Positions 43,358 through 56,311 of a stretch of 64,000 nucleotides of DNA are shown in pieces (position 1 is the stretch's first letter; each line of letters begins with the position of its first letter). A program made the translations under genes and the position numbers. Under the pieces are notes generated by a model. It did no database searches, had not been told where the DNA came from, and worked only from the letters and a program-made list of their open reading frames with translations. This DNA is from Melitaea cinxia (Eukaryota > Arthropoda > Insecta > Lepidoptera > Nymphalidae): contig NC_059406.1 of the NCBI RefSeq assembly GCF_905220565.1, positions 13,526,001 to 13,590,000 of the forward strand, given 5' to 3'.

Positions 43358-43586
43358 TGTGGCTACGGCACCAAAGAATATAGCCACCCGCACTCTTCCC
43401 GTGGGTGTCGTAAGAGGCGATTGAGGGATAACAAGGTTCCACTACCACCTTGGAACTTAAAAAGCCGACCGATGGCGGGATAACCATCTAACCGCTGGCT
43501 TTGAGACACACAGGCTGAAGACGGGCAGCGGCGTCTTAGGTGCGACAAAGCCAGCCCTGCGGTCACCAACCCACCTGCCAGTCTTC
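43358..43586 (+). mobile_element. RTE-tailed family, 3'-truncated copy
   Basis: gtgtggctacggcaccaaag, cttcccgtgggtgtcgtaag and cgacaaagccagccctgc, ending at aacccacctgccagtctt, without the RTE-type tail. Confidence 0.7.
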
Positions 43587-43726
43587 GGCATGTGTAAGTA
43601 AATAATACCCTGTCTCGACATTAATTTTTTTCCTTCCATTAAGTAATTTCTCTGAAAGAGAGAGCAAATAGCCATAAAAAAATCCCGTCTATTAAACAAC
43701 ACAATATGTAATCTTAAGACTATGTT

Positions 43727-43812
43727 TGTCAAAATCAAAAATAACTTTATTCAAATAAGCTTCAAAGTTAATGATGGTTAAATGTGAAACTACCGCCGAT
43801 TTGGAATCTTTA
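43727..43812 (-). mobile_element. LINE 3' end 'aaaatcaaaaataactttatt'
   Basis: aaaatcaaaaataacttta, then ttcaaataagcttcaaa and ctaccgccgatttgga match the insert at 54297-54490. Confidence 0.6.
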
Positions 43813-44734
43813 AAAAAATTGTATATGACGATTTATTTTTGTGCTATCCACAAATTATGGAATTCTAAACAGTTTTTAATATCTTATCAAAAATCGACCA
43901 GCGGAGATCGAACCTCCGGCTGACCATGTCGGCGCTTTAGCCAAATAAGGTATGGAACGAAGTACCCGCTAGATTGAAATTTTGTGATTATTTGAAATTG
44001 TATTTTAATATAAAATTGGCGATATCCTACATGAAATACAGCGTCACAAAATCCACACATCTCTGTTGTTAATATAATCCTGCAAAAAATAATTAGCTTT
44101 AGCTATCTTTTTTTTAAAACCTATAGTTGTAGTGTACCACTAAACTTATCGTTTGAAAATAGATTACACGTGTAATTTATCAATATAAAGCTTTTTTAAA
44201 ACCATAAACTGTATATTTATAACATATATTATATTATTATCCTCAATAATTTTATTTTTTTACTTATTCTCCATAGTTAAGTTATGAAATAAAATTAGTT
44301 ACATAAAAATAAAATTGTTTACCCTACCCAAATAAAGAGAAAAAATTCTTAGAGAAATATTCTAATGATATAACGATGAGCAAAAACCTTTTCCAAAGAA
44401 AAACAATTCGAAGCACGGATTTACTCCATCGCAGGAGGAAGTCTCAAACGTTTTCTTTTCTCTGGATATGTATCCGTACTTTAACGACTTAGAGGTATTT
44501 ATCCAGTAATCTGATTGTTCGTAAGCCCCAGTTCGTTTCTGAGAATTTTCACTATTTTAATGTATAATAAATAAAAATTAACTGTCGAAACGTATGATAT
44601 CATTTCTTTTTTATTTATATACTTTATTATCAAATAAAGAAACAATATATACAATTTGACAATTACTGGCAGCAAAAGAAAACCACTAAGGTTTATACAA
44701 TGCGCCACTTCATTTTTCATAATTGTGTTTACTT
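43813..44734. other. AT-rich intergenic DNA
   Basis: Apart from a tRNA-like scrap at 43888-43945 (gatcgaacctccggctgacc, SINE-like, minus) nothing is recognised. Confidence 0.45.
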
Positions 44735-45075
44735 ACATTGGTAAGTAGACGAAAAAATAGTGAAGTAAATACGCGTTATCTAAGAGATTACTCAAAAAAT
44801 AATCATTAAATCTCAATCAAATTTACATGGTACCACAAAACAAGAATTTCAATCCAAACAAGAATTATCAAAATCAGTATACCCAGTGAAAAGTTATGCG
44901 GTACAGTACAACGTAGGTTACGTTATTACGAAAAAGTAGTCAAGTAAATACGCATTATTAGATATAACTCGAAAAACACTCGTTAGATCTCATTTAAAAT
45001 TAAATGGGACCACATGACACGTAATATTCTTTGATTAACATATAAAAAAATACCTCCTTCTTTTTTAAAGTCAGT
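44735..45075 (+). mobile_element. Dispersed repeat, relative of 34860-35230
   Basis: ggtaagtagacgaaaaaata, ttatcaaaatcagtataccc, agtaaatacgcattattag, gggaccacatgacacg and ttttttaaagtcagtta. The sequence contains two related half-units. Another decayed copy lies at about 45880-46015. Confidence 0.55.
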
Positions 45076-46914
45076 TAATAAAGGTAAAAAACGTAGTAGG
45101 TAATTTTTTTTCAATAAGTTTCAATTGACACATTCACTTACAATAAACACTTCACCTTACAAACTGCTTTTGATACGCAACTGATTAAGTCAATATATTA
45201 TGTATATTTCTGAATTATTGTGTGCTACCTCGATTTCTATATTTTTCGTTTTTCCTTTATGTTTATAAAATAGGAACATCGTCTCATAAGTCAAAAATAG
45301 GAATTTCGTTATCTCTTGAATTTGTCAATACAATAAAATTGGAAACAGAAATGTTTTCTTCGTAAAATCTATTACCCAATTAGATAATGTTTTCTGATGT
45401 TTACGCGAATTTCACTCATTATAATGTAACAACTTTTTCGGACGGGAATACCTCCAGTAAAAATGGTTGCTGTTAAGTATCCAATACGTCAGCCATGTAA
45501 AAAACCTAATAAACCGCAAAAAAATCCAAAAAAAAAATTGTTTCATTATAACAATTAGATAACTTAGTTTTATTACTACCACGCAATAAATTTTAATATA
45601 TGTAATTTGTTATAGATTTAGAGAAAAGGCTTCTTAGCGTACTTAACTAGTACAAACTGGATGGTAACACTTAAAAACAGTCTCTATTGTACTCATCGAT
45701 TAAGGATCTTTATTAGTCCTAGAATGCAAGATGTGTATTAATTGTAATTTTATTGCAGCACTTTTTGAAGTTGATAACAATTTAAATTTGTATACAATGC
45801 AATCGATTGTTAGTGTGATGTAGTAGCTCATGTGATAGTGTAGTCAATACTCAATTAGCTTAAGTTCGATGCTCAACATCAAATGGGACAACAGGACCAG
45901 TACCAGCTTTCGATTAAAATAATAAATACCAAAATCGGCATACCCACGGAAAATTTATGAGATTACATTAAAAAAGCAGTCGAATTGCGAAACTTATTCT
46001 ATTTTAACGTCGGTTAAAAATAATATTTACGAATCGACTACGACGAATCAATACGACTTATTCAAAAAGTCTCAAATAAAAGTAGGTAGTACAAATATTA
46101 TATAACGCTGTCATCGAGATCATAAACATTTTCGCTTAAACTTTGACATCATAATGATATATTTCTTTTCTTGTGAAAATAAAGTTCTTTACGGCATTAG
46201 TTACTTTTTGATATTTATTACGTGAAAACTTTTCAAATTCTTTTTTTGAATCATTCATAAACGTAGACATCTCCATCTGAGGAAAAATAATGACGTTTCT
46301 TGTGTTTTTTTTCTTTAACTTGAACAGATTATAAAAAGTTTTTATGTTGAACAGTAAATAAAAAGTTATCTGCATTTATCTATCGTACGAGTATACTATG
46401 CGGTATATGTGTGTGTAATGTAGTGTGTGTGTGATACAGGTTACTTAAAAATACTAACACTGTATTTATTCTCGTTTTGTCTTAAATCTTGTATGCATCC
46501 AATACTGATTCTCTGTGTTTTTAATTTCTATTTTTTATTTACTTGTTTTTGTATATCTTAAGATCCGCTTTTTGTTTTATATACTTTCTGTAAAATAATT
46601 GTTGCTCAATCGAGGTTATCCTTAATTTAAGGTTTTTATTTCAAGCACTACATATCAAAGCATTCAATTGAAAATTTCAAAATAAGGGTGGGGGTGGGGT
46701 TAATAATTTCAAAAATATATCTTTTGTTTTTAGTCGAACGAATAGCAAAGTATTTTTAATTAAATTAAAATCGTAGTTTAAGTTGAGGTATTTCAGTTAA
46801 AAAAAAACTGAATAGAATAGGTATCTTTTGTTTTTCATGATCGTTGATCATCTTTTGTTTCTAAAGTAAAAAACGTAGTGTATATTCCAAAGATATATTG
46901 TATTTCTGTAGTGT
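45076..46914. other. AT-rich intergenic DNA
   Basis: A short (GT)n stretch at 46405-46435. The 79-codon minus frame at 46136-46375 has no motif. No gene called. Confidence 0.45.
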
Positions 46915-46961
46915 ATTTAGCATCAGCAATGCACCCGTGCGAAGCCGGGGCGAGTCGCTAG
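46915..46961 (+). mobile_element. Helitron-like 3' terminus
   Basis: cagcaatgcacccgtgcg, a small hairpin (cccg/cggg), then gcgagtcgCTAG ending at 46961 and followed by T. The matching 5' end was not found. Confidence 0.6.
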
Positions 46962-47567
46962 TTCTTAAATATAATACAATTATGAAATCATACAAAATAA
47001 ATAAAAAAGTAAAATAACCAAAATCATACCCAGCGATGATTTCAAAAAAAATCTTTTCCGTTTTTCATTTAATTTTTACCTTTAAAAATGGCTTTCCGAC
47101 CGCTGCATTTTTCATTGTCATACACGGTGACACGTCATTTTGTAGGCGCGAGTAAAATAGTTTTTTAATTTATTTTTCCCATAAATATATTAGATATGGC
47201 GACGGAAAGTGACAAAGCAATTTGTTTTAATTTATTTAACGTTAAAATAACGATCTGCTGTGATGACATTTTTACTGTTTATTAATTTATTTTGATATTT
47301 AAGCCATTCTAGATTATGGACTTCGATAATACTTTTAAATAGGAAGGAGATTAATAATATTTAAGTGATGCATTATTACAAAAAAATAGCACAAATTATT
47401 TACTTGGTATAAATGTAATTCGTACATAACAAATTATGAAAGTACTTCCTTCCTTCCTTCCTTCCTAGGCTTCTTTTTTTACCAATATTTCCTTAAGTTA
47501 ATAACGTTTTCATTTGAAGCTATGATACAAAATAAAGTAAACAAATTACATGATTAAACAAACTCAG
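46962..47567. other. AT-rich DNA with (CCTT)n
   Basis: (ttcc)n at 47445-47466. Otherwise no feature. Confidence 0.55.
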
Positions 47568-47803
47568 GTAGGGCACAGCAGGAAATATCCTGCTCAAAAT
47601 ATGTAGCAGCCCGACTGAGGAAGTACCTCGGCCTTACAGAAGATCACAGATAAATGATAGTGCTTTCAAGCAGTTTTGTAATACTGTAGTGAGTAAGGTG
47701 ACCAGCGACCAGCAGATTCAGGATAGGGTCGGCAATGCGCTTCCGATTCTTCTGGATTACCATCAGGTGAACCATACGCTTTTTTGCCAACCTAGTTGTA
47801 TAA
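47568..47803 (+). mobile_element. 'cacagcaggaaa' family, complete copy
   Basis: actcaggtagggcacagcag to gccaacctagttgtataaa, including acagaagatcacagataaat. It gives the uninterrupted order used to interpret the copies at 4.0, 11.3 and 54.2 kb. Confidence 0.75.
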
Positions 47804-48130
47804 AAAACAAAACAAAAACCCTAACGGAATATTCAATGCACTTGATTCATTATTCTTAGTCGGAATTTATGTTCCGTATTTATATTTACTGCAATCGTTT
47901 TAAAATAATAACCAAAATTTCTAGCCTAAAAATATTTAACGTTAAATTATTTTACTACCGAATCAGTGTAGTTCTTAGGTACACTTGTTGTAATTAACAC
48001 AAAAACGACTACATTAGACTGGTTAAATACCGCGGTGTCGCTTAGCCATCACGCAACATAATTTTCAGAAGTGTCCATTTTATTGCGATAGGTAGTCCTC
48101 CTTAGAATATAATATATTGCTATTAGTTTA

Positions 48131-48247
48131 CCTTTAAACGAGCAATTCCTGTATAGAGGTATATATAAATAATCTGAATCTCGAAAACGGCTCCAACGAT
48201 TTTAATGAAGTTTAATATGCAGGGGGTTTTCTTTTCTCCCGCCCCCA
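48131..48247 (-). mobile_element. Dispersed repeat 'aaacgagcaattcttgta', copy 2
   Basis: aaacgagcaattcctgtata, gaatctcgaaaacggctcc, tttaatatgcagggggtt. Confidence 0.65.
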
Positions 48248-49559
48248 TTTTCAGTCCATTATTACATTGTCTAGTATTTGTTGTTACTGAATCGTTATTA
48301 GTTTTTAGTAATGTGACCTTTATAAGCCTTGTTCTACCTTAAAGTTAAGTAGCAGTACTAGAAACATAATCAAACCTGTATTTAAATGTTTTACATCCTA
48401 ATTTTACTTATTACAAATAGTTTAATTCAAATATTAACAAAATAGATACAAGACAGATAGCGGTATAATACTCTACGTAACCACTACAGCAAACAAATAC
48501 GTAGCCATCAATTCAACTTCTATAAAAGTAAGAAATACAAACTTCTTCAATGATACAATTAATATATTTTCCTAACAATGGAAACGCGAGTTTGTAACAA
48601 GTCGTGACAGCCACCAGCCGTCACCGCGGCCGTGTCAGCACCTCGCTTATTTAACCTTCCGTAAAAATAATTGCTATGGCGAAATGACTTGCTTCCGAAT
48701 TAAAATTCACCAAACGAAAATAGGTATTTCTTGATAGCGTACCTTGAACCCTGTATTACTATAAATCTTACGGGTCGACATGTTTTATGATTCGAAAGGG
48801 TTCGGTTGATCAGTGATCCGATGATATCGCGAACATTAATAACATTTGAAATTTGTAATTTATTTTTTTTGGATTATAATAAACTGAAACAACCTTCAAA
48901 TTTTCCTCTCTGAATCTTATATATCTTTTTCATATATGATAAAATGGTTTGTGCTTTATAGGCACATATATTTTTCACTCAATACTAAGAATCGTTATCA
49001 GTTATAATCGACGGCCTTGTATGCTCTCCGAAATACTGTGAATAGACCCCAAAATATTCAGGCTGGAATAAAATAATTGTACAGATATTACATAAATACC
49101 AGATGTGTGCAAAAACCGAACCGAAACATCATTAGTAAAACTATTCACACGCATCATTACACTAGTTGTTTGGTATTTTACTTAATAAGTTCTAATAAGT
49201 ATTTCTTCGTCGTGGTAATTTTCTCACAAATGTAGAAAATATCTACCTTAGCGAACCTAATATGATTAATAATAATATGATAATACGCGAATTAGATTTT
49301 TATTAAATTTGAAAAGTATCAATAATTTCTAACAGTATTTATTTTTATATATTTATTTATTTATTATATATTTATTTATTTATTATACGTACAGAAGATT
49401 TGTCAATGAAACTCACCGATAATGGGTGTGCTGCTGCGTGAAAAGGAACGGTTACAGACAAATTAAAGTAGACATACAATAAGAGAACATTAAATCATTG
49501 AAATATAGATAGACAAACTATTGACACACAAAATAATGATATGATGATAAGGAAAGATT
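48248..49559. other. AT-rich intergenic DNA
   Basis: Low-complexity (ttta)n at 49340-49390. No gene recognised. Confidence 0.5.
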
Positions 49560-49937
49560 TGATTCGTACAAGTGCATGTCAACGGATGACAGCATTGAAT
49601 TCCACAGCCTAGCTGCGTGGACGGTATTAGAATAAAAACTGGAAGAGGGTTAACGAATACGCAATATTAGTTGTACGTTAGAACGGCACTAGGAACCAGT
49701 AGGATGTAATAATACAAAACGGTCGCGGAGGTAATTAGGTGACAAGGATTTGGATAAAATGTATATAGAAAACAGAGAATATGAGTATCCCTGCGAAGCC
49801 GAATAGGAAGCCACTTGAGTTCAGCACGAATCTTAGACACGTGGTCGAACTTAAGAAGTCCAAAAATTAAGCGGATTTTATTGACTTGTTCTTCAGTCAT
49901 CATCAGCATCAAGGTTACAAGCATCTGGATAGTCAAA
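49560..49937 (-). pseudogene. Decayed C-terminal reverse-transcriptase region of a LINE, second copy
   Basis: Minus strand: DHVSKIRAELKWLPIRLRRD, then THILCFLYTFYPNP, and in other frames YLRDRFVLL, RSNVQLILRI and AARLWNSM. The motif order matches 42565-42903, with more substitutions and at least two frameshifts. No RT catalytic core remains. Confidence 0.6.
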
Positions 49938-51910
49938 GAGAAAGTAAGAGTGATTGGAAAGAAATATTAGAAATTTTTAAGGGAATGAAGTTGTTGTATT
50001 ATGCAAATATTATAATCTTTTAAATATAAATACTTGTGGCGCCATCTAGTAACTCTTTTAGTAAAACAAGGTTTGTCAATTGTCTTTGTTCGATTGTCCT
50101 CCTCCTGTCTATTCTCTCTGTGTCATAAAAATGTAATGGTTAAAATGGAGTGCATCAATATAAAAATATAAAAAGTTTACAAGTTTTTAATTATTTAACT
50201 TTTCCAACAGAAATAAATAGTGTACGTTTTTGGAAATCTCACTGATATGTTTAGATCAGGATAAGTAACTAAAATAAAGACCCCACCAAATCAAAACAAA
50301 GACACAAGAACGACTTTTTCCTGTATCGACATGAGTGATCGGCACGCCACCATACGTCACGGTAGGAATATTGTAAGTAGATCGGTACACGTTAACTTTT
50401 GCACGTATGAAATAAATTAATTTTATAAATATGGCGTTTTAGTAATAGTTTAAGTTATTGCAGCCCTAATTAAACACGACTCTCTATCCCTATTTAATAA
50501 TAATTTTAATTTGAAATTCGAACAAGAATCATGAATTTGCCAAAAGCATTCATTAAGTTGACACACAGTACCAACATTACGTATTAACGCGTTGAGGTCA
50601 GGTAGGTATATGTAGAAATACATGTCATATCTGGGTCACTTTAAAAAAAAAACTAAGCGCTAGAGCAGGCTGGAAAAGCTAGAAAGAATAAAAAGAAACG
50701 TCGAAATCACGAGTGTTCTCATTCACAAAATGTAAAAATTCCTAAAAAACAACCTTGGTTACGAGATATACGTGTGCCGTGAACGCTCGCCTGCCCTCGT
50801 GTTCGTTTCGCGTCTTATTTTGATCGTCGGAATGAATAGAGCGTCCCATTAAATTCACGAAAAACGACTCGTTAGAAATGTTTCAACCGTACATCAATCA
50901 ATTCGGAAAATTTTGGATTCGAATTTTAAAACCGGATTTCTAAACGGTAGAGAGCGATTGACAAATTTATGATACGTTACTATTCCGCTCTTATGGATAA
51001 TGGATGGTTTATACGGAATATCCTAATATTTTTTTGTTTGCAAACAAATTTATTACTATCTATGTTATTAAGTTTTTTTTTTGTAACGAATTTCTTGTCT
51101 AAAGGCTTAAGTTTATTATAAGACTATTAGAAATATGCCTAAATGTTAGTAAATAATAGTAACTTAAATACGTATCAACAAACTAACGACATCTTGTTAG
51201 TGAAAATTGACTTTATCTTTATATATCGATAGGCGTCAATGAATTTAATTACAAAATTACAATTATAACCACATGAAAAATATTAAAATTAACGCTTAGT
51301 TCAAATATTAATCCTTAATTAGTATATAAAAATATAAAAAAGCAATATGTAGAATAGTCTTGGTTAGTGGACTCGCGTCGACTTTCAGAAATTTGAAATT
51401 TTAAGACTAGTTATTAAGGCTTCTAGATTCTAAAGTTGCGGTGAAGTACCGATGCATGTTAAAAAATAATAATAATAATAATATATGGAATAACAAAAGC
51501 ACGGGCATAATAAGCCATTAAAAAATTAATCCTTCCGATACAATATAAATACCATATTCAAAAGACTGTTCATTTATCCATATTTTAAAAATACTAATAA
51601 TTTCTTTTTCTGAAACCTTTTTTTAAGCCAGCTGTTTATATACATTTTTTAAGCCGTAAGGGTATTAAAAATAGAAAATTGGGACATTTATTAGATCATA
51701 TTTTTATTCAAATTTTATCTTAGTATCGTAAAAAGTTATATTTTAGGATCTATTCACAGACGAAACCTATTGAATATTCTGGCTATGTACCAACGGAGGC
51801 TTTCATTACTTGAATGGACGCCAGAAAACACTGCGTGACTAGGCCTTTTATTATAATCTGCCTTTTGTAATTATATAAATACAGAAACCCGTTATTACTA
51901 CTTTTATTTA
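49938..51910. other. AT-rich intergenic DNA
   Basis: A GC-richer stretch at 50760-50830 (gtgccgtgaacgctcgcctg) has no frame. (ATA)n at 51467-51485. No gene. Confidence 0.45.
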
Positions 51911-52177
51911 GGGCCTGCTTCACCAGTTGTAGATAAAATTTATCCTGCAAATAAGAATAAATTTTAACAGCAAAAATTCAGAATATACCATCAGAACCTA
52001 TTTTGCCTCAATTAAAAAACTCCAAATATTGAAATTCAATTTTGCCTTAATTGAGAAACTCTAAATATAGGAAATCAACGGCAAAAAAGAATAATACATC
52101 AAAACCTACCTGTCTAACCTATCTGTTGGATACCGTCATCCGTCAAACAGCATTATCTGCCACTGGTGAAACAGCCC
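51911..52177. mobile_element. 267-bp MITE with TIRs and TTA target duplication
   Basis: gggcctgcttcaccagttg (from 51911) is inverted at the right end (cactggtgaaacagccc, to 52177), about 25 bp with one gap and few mismatches. TTA lies on both sides (51908-51910, 52178-52180), which fits PIF/Harbinger-type MITEs. Inside, a 39-bp unit (ttttgccttaattgagaaac) is duplicated at 52001 and 52040. No transposase. Confidence 0.75.
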
Positions 52178-53189
52178 TTAGCATAATAAATTTTGATATT
52201 AACGTTAGAAGAATAATCAGTTTAAGATAAATAGAATTATGAATTTAATATCAATTCAGTACTAGCAACACTAAAGACTCGAGCAAATTTATATAAAGTA
52301 AATTTTAATTACTGTTTGTCCAATCAAAGTTTAATTGGTCTGTCTAGAACCAGAGTCTGGTTCGTATCGAGACGATTTACCTTCATCAAATGTTTGCATA
52401 GTAAGGACGTGTCAAGACTACTAAAGAGGTTGTTTGAACTGACAAGACAGGTATGAAATATTGAATGATTATTATCTTAAATCTCTATTCTACCCATATA
52501 TAAATACATTAATCACAGAAATGTATGTACGCAGATAATTTCTGAACGATTATATTAAATCATATTATTATTATTTTGTTTATTTTCAGGTTCGTAAAAA
52601 AAAATTACATAATTGATGTATTTACAAAAAAAAATTTAAACATGAATCTAATTTTTATTAAAAAAAAAAACATATGTATTAAAGTTCAGAAACGACTGTT
52701 AAACCAATTATTACTATTTAAGTGACTTCGTAAAATAACTCAATCAAAACAGTACAATAGGTAATAATTTCAAATGAAAGAAATAGAAAAAAATTATCAA
52801 ATTCGGTTCCCATTCACTAAAGGGTTATTGTAAGTTTTAAAAGCAAATTAATTTTCTACATTTCCAATTTAAAATTAAAATTGGAATGAAAAATATTACG
52901 CGCAGAGCAGTTTGCCGTTAAAAATTTTTTTTTTTTAAATATAATTTCATGAAATTGACTATCTCATCACTGAAATTTCAACATAGTTTGTGCATTCCCT
53001 ACTGACGAAGTATTTGTATTTAATTTTAAGCAATGAACTGAATTTATACTGCTATGTTTTCAGAACTATTTCTATAGTTATTTAAATTAAACAGCTAAAT
53101 GAAATTAATAAAAAAATATATTAATATTTTTTATCTGTATTACAGTTTCTGTTCTGTTCTAAAATAAAAAAGGTTTATTTTTATATACG
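52178..53189. other. AT-rich intergenic DNA
   Basis: No supported feature. Confidence 0.5.
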
Positions 53190-53290
53190 ACTAGTCCACT
53201 GGTGCTGTTAATAGTAGCTACAGTAACAGTACTTTCTGCTCTATGTTGGGTTTATTTTTTTACCTGTGTGGCACATGTATCACTTATATA
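53190..53290 (+). mobile_element. tRNA-SINE head, strongly decayed
   Basis: gactagtccactggtgctg and ctttctgctctatgttggg resemble the 30127 subfamily head. Confidence 0.45.
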
Positions 53291-53635
53291 CCTCAAATCA
53301 TGCGTGTGCTGCTTTTTTCCCCACATTTGGAGACAGAGGACCATTTGTGTGTGGTATATAAATTAATTGATTATTTTACATAACACAAATAATTTACTTA
53401 ATTTTATTTCTCACATGTTAATCTCATACATTTAAGTAAATACAGCTATAAAGTGTTAAACGTCACGTACAAATAGAAATAATGTAAAATAAACTAAGTT
53501 CAATTCATTCCGTATAACGCCTGTTTCATTTCCTCACCGTTTGCAAATAGAGGGTGCTACTCGATTGATACAAGCATGTCGAATACTTGGAAATGATTTC
53601 TTGATGGTATTATCAACAACCGTATATATGTAGTA

Positions 53636-53718
53636 GTCGTGTGCCTTCACCCCACCGTGTCTTGGAGACCGCACATGGAGAAAGAGGCCGCAGCAGTGGG
53701 TTATTATATTACAGGCTA
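53636..53718 (+). mobile_element. tRNA-SINE 3' fragment
   Basis: ccccaccgtgtcttggagac and acatggagaaagaggccg, then gcagtgggttattatatta and caggct: the SINE tail with an internal deletion. Confidence 0.6.
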
Positions 53719-54194
53719 TCATTTTATCTCGAAACAACACTTACGATTTAGTCATAGTTTAGTTTCAATTTACGTTTATTTTTTTGCCCACAAAATCGAC
53801 ATAGCGATTCAACGGGGAAATGCTGCCAGCATTCCTGGCGCCATTTGACACGGACATGATTTGTACCATATCTTCAAATATTTAGTTCTTAAGTTATGAA
53901 TTTTAAATATTTTCGTTCGTCTATATTTCACCTATGCAATATAATAAATTTTATTTTGAAAATTACCATTAGAATATTGATAAATGTTAGATTTTTATGA
54001 TTGATTGGTCTTACCATAAGGGACCATACAGGAAAACCATAAGGGATTTTGCACTAAACTCTTCTGGTGTTACAAGCACGGTTAAATTCCATTTTGTAAA
54101 ACTATAGTCATAATCACGGTAATGTTTGTAGATATTCGTCTCGGAAGTACTTAAAATATGAAAAGATAAAATGTTTGAAACTTTTAGTGCACTT
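53719..54194. other. AT-rich intergenic DNA
   Basis: No supported feature. Confidence 0.5.
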
Positions 54195-54596
54195 CAACTG
54201 AGGTAGGCACTGATACACGCTCAGCAGCAAACATTCTGCTCAAAGTCTGGAGGAACCCAACTGGGGAAGTACCTTGACCTTATAGAAGATCACAAAATCA
54301 AAATCAAAATCAAAAATAGCTTTATTCAAATAGGCTCCAAGAGCACTTTCGAATCGTCATTTTACAAATTAAAACTTTAGAAATCAATTATTATTTTTGT
54401 AAAAGTGAAGCTACCACCGATTCGGAATGTAGATTCTGCAGAGAAGAATCATCATGAAACTCCGCAGTTACTCTTTTGAAAATAACACAGCTAAATAATA
54501 CTGCCTTAAAGCTACTACAATACTACTACTACAATAATCGCTTGATATAAGGTGAGGCGTTCACTTGTTTGTCGATCTAGTCGTATCAAAAAAAAA
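54195..54596 (+). mobile_element. 'cacagcaggaaa' family copy split by a LINE insertion
   Basis: 54195-54296 reads to ttatagaagatcac and the family resumes at 54487 with cacagctaaataatactgc, ending gtttgtcgatctagtcgta plus a poly-A run. In uninterrupted copies atcacag is contiguous with ctaaat. Confidence 0.75.
54297..54486 (-). mobile_element. LINE 3' end inserted in the family above
   Basis: aaaatcaaaatcaaaaatag, ctttattcaaataggctcc and agctaccaccgattcgg match 43727-43812. The cac next to each junction may be a short target duplication. Confidence 0.7.
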
Positions 54597-55627
54597 AAAA
54601 AAAACGTGTTGATTAAAGCTTTGCCATATCCAGTGTAGGTACGTTGATGTGGTGTTTGCTTGGACTGGTTTAATAGATATAACAGTCCCTCTTTACTGCC
54701 GAGTTGGATTCGTATTATGTTCCCGAAGATTTATTACTATTTATCTTTAACGGCTACTTCTGTTTTACGTTCCCGATCACGTAGAATTTAATATACGATT
54801 AAATTTTAATTAAGTTGAGAAAATTATCTTTTCAAGCAATCAAATTCTGTCTATCGAATTCCTCATCATTGTCTTGATTAGAAATTGCTCATTTTTGACC
54901 AGAGTTTAATATACCTACTAGCTGTACCTAGTGCGCGTTGCTACGCTTTGCTGAAGGTCATGACATGATCAAATGCATAGCTTACGATTCTACAGAAGAC
55001 ATACAAACAAACTTAGATATAAAAACGCGGGTAAATGCTAGTCAAAAATAAAATCACTTAACGTCAAGTTCATCTCAAGCACACCTACAATATTCACAAC
55101 AGCATAAACCCGAGCTCTTAACGACCACTCAAAGCAGACCTCTCCATAATTTTTCGTTGGGACACCCTCGTCTAAATAAACGCCAAGAAAATTACCTAAA
55201 CCGGTTCATTGTTTAACGGAGATAATTAAGTTGACCTACGTTAGGGTGTAAATGCGACAAATTAAAGTACGGTAGAATACAACATTGTGCCTCTACTCTA
55301 GAGTTACGATCACAGAATAAACACACGTTTACAACTAAACAAAGGAACATTTGTAATGAAACCATTCGTCAGTCAGTAAGGACTAGAGTATATATCAATA
55401 GTTATACATTTGTTAAGAAACATAATTAACGTCTAACCCCTGATTTCCGGTGCTGCATATCGTTAATTAGTGTCTACATTTAGATCTCTTCTAATTTCCA
55501 CTCTCAAACGCCATCTATTGCGTCTGTGGACAAGTCTCTGACACACAGCATCTTAACGTCCCCTCCTTATGTTCGTAGACTTTGTCAAAAAAGGCATCAT
55601 TTTAAAATAATCTTACCTATTGATAGG
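54597..55627. other. AT-rich intergenic DNA
   Basis: ctagctgtacctagtgcgcg at 54919 resembles a reversed Helitron-like terminus. Nothing else. Confidence 0.4.
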
Positions 55628-55868
55628 CGATTGCGATAGTCTATAGACGCCTGCTACACCAAAAGCGTCGCAAGCGCGTTGCCGTCCCTACCCCCAATCC
55701 CAACCCCCTAGGAGCTCTGGTCATATTACTCTTCACAGGAACACAATACTGCTTGAAATCAGTATTATTTAGCTGTGATCTTCTATAAGGTCGAGGTACT
55801 ACTCCAGTCGGGCTGCTCCGTATTCTGAACAGGAAATTTCCTGCTGTGCCCTACCTCAGTTACCTACC
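55628..55868 (-). mobile_element. 'cacagcaggaaa' family, nearly complete reverse copy
   Basis: agtctatagacgcctgctac, aagcgcgttgccgtccctac, tagctgtgatcttctataag and ggaaatttcctgctgtgccc. A further scrap (ttcctgatgtgcactacctc) is at 55957. Confidence 0.75.
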
Positions 55869-56064
55869 CTGATTTCAATACGTTTTCTTTGTTCTGTTTA
55901 AAATCAAGTTTTATTCTGATGATACGACAAAAAAGTTCAAATTTGTCAAAGAATATTTCCTGATGTGCACTACCTCAGTTAATTATAAACAAAGAATAAT
56001 AATATATATGCAGAATTTTTCAATCTACCCTATATGATTTTAAAATAAAATGATTATACATTCA

Positions 56065-56160
56065 GATTCAAACAATTTGCTTTAAATTAGACCGAGGAGT
56101 AGTTTGAGGCCTTTCATTGCTCAAGTTGGACTTTAATTGTCGGCCGGCGGAATATTAACT
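56065..56160 (+). repeat. Diverged non-coding repeat pair, copy C1
   Basis: attcaaacaatttgctttaa, then tttcattgctcaagttgga aligns with C2 at 57884-57980. Function unknown. Confidence 0.4.
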
Positions 56161-56311
56161 GAGATAACTGTAATTAACATCAGATTCCGCAGTTTATTTT
56201 ACTATATTTATCTAATTGTAGGAGACCTGGATTTTCGTGTTGCCATTTTTTTTTCGACATTTTTTTTTTTTTTTTTTTCGTGCAATTTTTCCTGAAAATA
56301 GCAAATACAAA

